Positions 60,354 to 64,000 of a DNA stretch of 64,000 nucleotides are shown here, piece after piece. Each line of letters starts with the position of its first letter. Position 1 is the first letter of the stretch. The translations under genes were made by a program, and so were the position numbers. The notes beneath the pieces were generated by a model, which searched no databases, was not told where the DNA came from, and saw only the letters and a program-made list of their open reading frames with translations. The DNA is taken from positions 1,054,001 to 1,118,000 of the forward strand of contig NZ_JAVAMS010000001.1 of NCBI RefSeq assembly GCF_030730945.1. Direction: 5' to 3'. The stretch comes from Aurantiacibacter poecillastricola. GTDB taxonomy: Bacteria > Pseudomonadota > Alphaproteobacteria > Sphingomonadales > Sphingomonadaceae.

Positions 60354-62090
60354 ATGCTGGAGCAGCGCATCGACACTATGGATGAAGAGGGACAGATTAC
60401 CGGTCCGCGGATCCTGCTCGTGGTGGGCGGAGGTATCGCCGCCTACAAGTCCTGTGAGCTCGTGCGCCTCATCGCCAAGGGCGGGGGTGAGAGCACTTGC
60501 GTGCTGACCGAGGGCGGCGCGCAGTTCGTCACGCCCATGGCGCTGGCCGCGCTGTCGGGCAACCAGGTGCATACTTCGCTGTGGGACCTCAAGAACGAGG
60601 CCGAGATCGGCCACATCCAGCTTTCGCGCGAGGCCGATCTTGTCGTGGTGTGCCCTGCCACCGCCAACATGCTGGCGAAGATGTCTGCCGGGATCGCCGA
60701 CGACCTCGCTACCACCATGATCCTCGCTACCGACAAGCCGGTGCTCACCGTGCCTGCCATGAACGTGAAGATGTGGCAGCACGAGGCAACGCAGCGCAAT
60801 ATCGAGTGGCTGCGGCAATCGGGCGTGCGGGTGATGACGCCCGACGAGGGCGCGATGGCCTGCGGCGAATGGGGCCCAGGTCGCCTGCCCGACCCGGAAA
60901 TGGTGTGGCTGGAAATTGCCGACATGCTGGGCCTCGATCCCGGCGCGGTGGGCAGCGAGATCGAGGATTACCTGCGCGCCGTGGAAGCAGGCGCCGAAGA
61001 CGATTACCAGGACGACAGCGATCCGCACAAGGATACGCCGGGCGGGCTTGCCGGAATGCTCGCCAGCATCATTCCGCGCTCCACCCCGCGCCGGATCGAG
61101 GATGACGAGGTCACCTTCGACGGTGAGGAATTGGAAGAGGGCGAATACGAAGGCGAGGGCGCGCTCGAAGGTCCGGAGCTTCCGGAGCCGGATTATACCG
61201 GCGCCGAGCACCTGATGGCGACCAAGGGCAAGGCCAAGGCCGCGCCGCCCACCGACCGCGAGGCGATCAATCACGAGGTGAATGCCCGGCAGGAAGCCCC
61301 GCAACCGTTCGAGGGCGAGGAAGCCGCAGCTCCCGTCAATCCGCTGGAGTTAGGGCACGTGCAGCCTGCCGCGCTCGATCCGATCGACACCTTCGACCCG
61401 CTGGAAGGCCAGCCCGCTTTCGAGCAGGATATCGAGCACCGCCCGCTTTACGGCAAGCACGTGCTCGTAACCGCCGGGCCGACGCACGAGGCTATCGACC
61501 CGGTGCGCTATCTCGCCAACCGATCCAGCGGGAAGCAGGGCTTCGCCATCGCCGCCGCCGCAGCAGCAGCCGGCGCGAAGGTGACGCTGGTGGCGGGCCC
61601 CGTGCACCTGCGCACGCCGCTGGGCGTGGAGCGCATCGATGTCGAGAGCGCGGAGGAGATGGCCCAGGCCGTGCGCGAGGCTTTGCCGGTGGATGCCGCG
61701 GTGATGGTGGCCGCCGTCGCCGACTGGCGCACGCGCGATTATGCCGATGCGAAGATCAAGAAGCGCGGCTCCGCCCCGCCCGCGCTGGTGCTGACCGAAA
61801 ACCCCGACATCCTCGCCAGCGTGGCTGCCAGTCCCAAGCGGCCCGAACTGCTGATCGGCTTCGCCGCCGAGACGAACGACGTCGTCGACAACGCCCGCAA
61901 GAAGCGCAAGAGCAAGGGCGTCGACTGGATCGTGGCCAACGATGTCTCGGGCGAAGTCATGGGCGGGGATGACAACCAGGTACACCTTGTGAAGGAAGGC
62001 AAGGTGGAGCACTGGGAAGCGATGACGAAGCAGGACGTGGCCAGCAAGCTGGTCTCGGAAATCGCCGCGAAGCTGAATGCCGATGACTGA
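60354..62090 (+). CDS. coaBC: Bifunctional phosphopantothenoylcysteine decarboxylase/synthetase with long acidic linker
   Basis: 578 residues, about 150 more than usual. The CoaC half (about 17-195) has [19 protein letters not shown], the catalytic His in [19 protein letters not shown] and [11 protein letters not shown] with the active cysteine. The CoaB half (about 362-578) has [22 protein letters not shown]. Between them lies a ~165-residue acidic, low-complexity linker (about 198-361; [20 protein letters not shown]). Coenzyme A synthesis needs both activities. ATG 60354 is used; ATG 60378 is possible. Overlaps dut. Confidence 0.94.
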   Translation: MLEQRIDTMDEEGQITGPRILLVVGGGIAAYKSCELVRLIAKGGGESTCVLTEGGAQFVTPMALAALSGNQVHTSLWDLKNEAEIGHIQLSREADLVVVCPATANMLAKMSAGIADDLATTMILATDKPVLTVPAMNVKMWQHEATQRNIEWLRQSGVRVMTPDEGAMACGEWGPGRLPDPEMVWLEIADMLGLDPGAVGSEIEDYLRAVEAGAEDDYQDDSDPHKDTPGGLAGMLASIIPRSTPRRIEDDEVTFDGEELEEGEYEGEGALEGPELPEPDYTGAEHLMATKGKAKAAPPTDREAINHEVNARQEAPQPFEGEEAAAPVNPLELGHVQPAALDPIDTFDPLEGQPAFEQDIEHRPLYGKHVLVTAGPTHEAIDPVRYLANRSSGKQGFAIAAAAAAAGAKVTLVAGPVHLRTPLGVERIDVESAEEMAQAVREALPVDAAVMVAAVADWRTRDYADAKIKKRGSAPPALVLTENPDILASVAASPKRPELLIGFAAETNDVVDNARKKRKSKGVDWIVANDVSGEVMGGDDNQVHLVKEGKVEHWEAMTKQDVASKLVSEIAAKLNADD

Positions 62091-62541
62091 TCGCGTCCCC
62101 GTCAGGGTTAAGCGCCTGCCCCACGGTCACGGGCTCGATCTTCCCGCCTATGCCACCGATGGCGCGGCGGGGATGGACGTGGTCTCGGCGGAGAACGTCA
62201 TCCTGCGGCCCGGCTCGCGCCACGCCGTGGCGACGGGTTTCGCGCTTGCCATTCCGATGGGTTACGAAATCCAGGTGCGCCCCCGCTCGGGCCTTGCACT
62301 GAAGCACGGCATCACCGTCCCCAATACGCCGGGCACGATCGACAGCGATTATCGGGGCGAGGTGAAGGTGATCCTCATCAACCACTCCGACGACAATTTC
62401 CCGATCCAGCGCGGCGACCGCATCGCGCAGCTGGTGCTGGCGCCCGTAACGCTGGCGCAATGGGACGAGGTCGATGAACTGGACAATACCGCGCGCGGCG
62501 AAGGCGGGTTCGGATCCACCGGGGGGCACGAGGCGCTGTAG
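62083..62541 (+). CDS. dut: dUTP diphosphatase
   Basis: 152 residues. The five trimeric dUTPase motifs are visible: [52 protein letters not shown] and [10 protein letters not shown] at the flexible tail. It hydrolyses dUTP to dUMP and keeps uracil out of DNA. ATG 62083 overlaps the coaBC stop; ATG 62077 is also possible. The coaBC-dut order is common in bacteria. Confidence 0.96.
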   Translation: MTDRVPVRVKRLPHGHGLDLPAYATDGAAGMDVVSAENVILRPGSRHAVATGFALAIPMGYEIQVRPRSGLALKHGITVPNTPGTIDSDYRGEVKVILINHSDDNFPIQRGDRIAQLVLAPVTLAQWDEVDELDNTARGEGGFGSTGGHEAL

Positions 62542-62548
62542 GCAACGC

Positions 62549-63430
62549 TCAGTCGTAGATTATCATCATGTAGGAAACCCGCAGCAGGCTGGGCACCGGC
62601 ATGCCGATGCGGTCGCGCGCTGGAGTGAACTCGGCCTGTCTCTCGAAGACCCGGCACATGTCCTCGGCAACGCTCTCGCCGAAATTGGGGGCCTGCAGTG
62701 CGCAGTCCACCAGCTCGCCTTCCGCGTCGATCGCGAGGCGGAACTGCATGATCTGGCTCAGGCGATTGATGACGATGCCCGGTGGAAGGCGGAGCTGGCG
62801 AATGACAAAAACGCCGTTCTCGATCTTGGCCTGTGCGGCGATGTCGCGCGGGTCGGCGACCGCCAGGTCCCAGCCTTCGAACAGCTGATCTTCGCACGTC
62901 GCAAGGTCGGAAAGTGCTGATTGCATTGAATCGATTGCCAGGGTCAGCGGTTCCATCCGCGGCGTGTCGACGGTGAACCGGATCGCGAGCGGATCGAACG
63001 GCACGGAACCCGGCGTGTCATAATCCGACGCTGCCCATGCGAAAGCGAGACTCATGCCGCTTCCCCTGTGCACCTGTAGCGCGATCTCGCCATCGTCGCC
63101 GCGCTTGCCCACGATCAGGTGTACGTCTTGAAGATCCGTTTCGCTGCCGAAAGCGGCGCTGCCCTGCTGTACCGCATCGTCGTTGCGAGGCAGGTCCGCG
63201 CCGGTCAGCACCACTCGGTAGTTGCCTTGCGGTCCGTAGCTGTAGAGCGTCATGCGCACCGGGCTGTCTGCATCGCCGAAATTGCGCACGAGGCCGCAGT
63301 ATTCGTCCGTCTTGCCCCAATTCCAGTCGTCGAGCGGCTGCAGGACGCGCGTCTGCGCCATGGCGGGCGCGGAAATGGCGACTGCAAGGATGGCGCACAG
63401 GCCGACGACGATGCGTGTGATGTGAAGCAT
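62549..63430 (-). CDS. Secreted protein with TonB-C-like domain
   Basis: 293 residues. Signal peptide ends near PAMAQ (about 26). The central part is unrecognised. The C-terminal ~75 residues (FRLAIDAEGELVDCALQAP, CRVFERQAEFTPARD, IGMPVPSLLRVSYMM) follow the TonB C-terminal fold pattern, including the paired cysteines and the xFxPAxDxxGxPV motif. GGGGGGAA lies seven bases before ATG 63430. A periplasmic role is probable; it is not TonB itself as it lacks the membrane anchor and proline-rich spacer. Confidence 0.75.
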   Translation of the reverse strand: MLHITRIVVGLCAILAVAISAPAMAQTRVLQPLDDWNWGKTDEYCGLVRNFGDADSPVRMTLYSYGPQGNYRVVLTGADLPRNDDAVQQGSAAFGSETDLQDVHLIVGKRGDDGEIALQVHRGSGMSLAFAWAASDYDTPGSVPFDPLAIRFTVDTPRMEPLTLAIDSMQSALSDLATCEDQLFEGWDLAVADPRDIAAQAKIENGVFVIRQLRLPPGIVINRLSQIMQFRLAIDAEGELVDCALQAPNFGESVAEDMCRVFERQAEFTPARDRIGMPVPSLLRVSYMMIIYD

Positions 63431-63476
63431 GCGGTGTTCCCCCCTTGCACCTTGATATTGCGGAATTTCGTTAAAG

Positions 63477-63508
63477 AAAAGGCGGCAATCCCGTTAGGGA
63501 TGCCGCCT
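63477..63508 (-). terminator. Terminator of the DUF4136 gene at the window edge
   Basis: AGGCGGCA (63480-63487) and TGCCGCCT (63501-63508) form the outer stem, extended inward by TCCC/GGGA. On the minus strand TTTTCTTT follows. Confidence 0.85.
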
Positions 63509-63535
63509 GTTTCCCGTATCCTGAAACTGCGCCCG

Positions 63536-64000
63536 TTACCGCTCGTCGCGGCGTACCGGCTGGTCTTCCGGGGCGACCGAAATGCGCACCGTCTCTCCCG
63601 AATTGCCGGGGAAGTCGGTGAACATCGCCTCGACCAGGTTGGGCACCAGGTACTGCAGGCGGTCAGAGGTGGAGACCGCCTCGGCCTTGCCTTCGAACAG
63701 CCGTTCACCCGAGGCGGCGTCGTCGATCTTGAGGTCGATGCCGCTGGTGTAGACGGTGTAGCTGGTAATGTCCGGCCCGCCGAAGAACGGATCATGCCAG
63801 CCATAACCCCAGCTGCGATCGCGCAGATAGGCAACCCGCGTATTGCCGCGCCGGTCGCGGAAAAGGACCGGGCGCGAATAGCTGTACCACGGGCGGTAGA
63901 ACGGATCGCGGTAGCCATAGCCAAAGCCCGTGGAGCGGATCCGCTCACGACCGTCGCTTACGCCGTAATCGAAGCGGACGAGCAGGGTCGCATCCTCAGG
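63536..64000 (-). CDS. DUF4136 protein, partial
   Basis: The coding region runs off the right edge, so the N-terminus (probably a signal peptide) is missing and about 154 C-terminal residues are seen. LLVRFDYGVSDGRERIRSTG, ITSYTVYTSGIDLKIDDAA, LFEGKAEAVSTSDRLQYLVP and EAMFTDFPGNSGETVRISV are the DUF4136 core. It is paralogous to the lipoprotein at 30811-31404. Probable envelope lipoprotein; function unknown. Confidence 0.9.
   Translation of the reverse strand, partial: PEDATLLVRFDYGVSDGRERIRSTGFGYGYRDPFYRPWYSYSRPVLFRDRRGNTRVAYLRDRSWGYGWHDPFFGGPDITSYTVYTSGIDLKIDDAASGERLFEGKAEAVSTSDRLQYLVPNLVEAMFTDFPGNSGETVRISVAPEDQPVRRDER

Noticed and set aside
62549..63430. TonB energy transducer
   Set aside because: The C-terminal domain is TonB-like, but the cleavable signal and lack of proline-rich spacer and ExbB/ExbD neighbours do not fit TonB.
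1..64000. tRNA, rRNA, CRISPR array, prophage or insertion sequence
   Set aside because: None of the expected signatures (cloverleaf with CCA end, regularly spaced direct repeats, transposase or integrase motifs, phage structural genes) were recognised on either strand by eye.

Overview
The window is a 64 kb piece of a GC-rich alphaproteobacterial chromosome. Gene content and protein style point to Sphingomonadales, probably Erythrobacteraceae (Erythrobacter/Altererythrobacter-like). The pointers are a CC_3452-family protein, two DUF4136 proteins, UPF0262, TonB-receptor biology, Tat-dependent export and a cysteine-poor L36. This assignment comes from family resemblance, not from a database search. 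No rRNA, tRNA, CRISPR array, prophage or intact insertion sequence was seen. Coding density is very high, with many ATGA start/stop overlaps and convergent genes whose stop codons overlap.

Layout. 1-2.4 kb: SRPBCC protein and large-subunit catalase. 2.6-3.9 kb: the only long gene-poor stretch, holding a decayed membrane-protein gene and repeat-like DNA. 3.9-7.2 kb: distal valine degradation (mmsA, mmsB, enoyl-CoA hydratase). 7.2-12.3 kb: phosphomannose isomerase, a TauE/SafE permease, a Tat-exported aminotransferase, an exported NHL/amidating-lyase-like protein and a sulfotransferase-like protein. 12.3-13.1 kb: a small membrane-protein/XRE operon. 13.2-16.7 kb: a TonB-dependent receptor divergent from a ToxR-like membrane regulator. 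16.8-22.3 kb: ftsH, small envelope proteins, DUF3667, DUF3072, an orphan ParA and rpoZ. 22.3-31.4 kb: cardiolipin synthase-like enzyme, S9 peptidase, dnaB, UPF0262, a GH25-like protein, an EEP-family protein, an M14 carboxypeptidase and a DUF4136 lipoprotein. 31.6-36.1 kb: rpmJ, a HAD hydrolase, CC_3452, an HxlR regulator, comM and a ClpP-like secreted protein. 36.1-39.5 kb: the conserved rpmH-rnpA-yidD-yidC-yihA cluster. 39.5-45.3 kb: a possible 15-residue peptide gene, a CHASE2-EAL phosphodiesterase, a GST, dapE and a dicarboxylate symporter. 45.3-52.2 kb: small membrane protein, DUF2189, nth, ion channel, M48 protease, dapB, sirtuin, glutathionyl-hydroquinone reductase and a secreted protein. 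52.3-56.8 kb: MoeB/ThiF-like, DUF1330, dnaA, rpsT and mutM. 56.8-62.5 kb: ubiE-ubiB, a multispanning membrane protein, coaBC and dut. 62.5-64 kb: a secreted TonB-C-like protein and a second DUF4136 protein cut by the window edge.

Most of the window is housekeeping. The observations most worth checking are: the 15-codon ORF with a perfect Shine-Dalgarno and its own terminator (39578-39625); the GH25-like protein whose catalytic acids look substituted; the ~165-residue acidic linker inside CoaBC; the Tat-exported PLP enzyme next to an exported lyase-like propeller; the membrane-bound regulator divergent from a TonB receptor; several perfect inverted repeats at promoters; and the stop-interrupted membrane gene at 2956-3435. 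I did not find a multi-gene system that I can claim as new.
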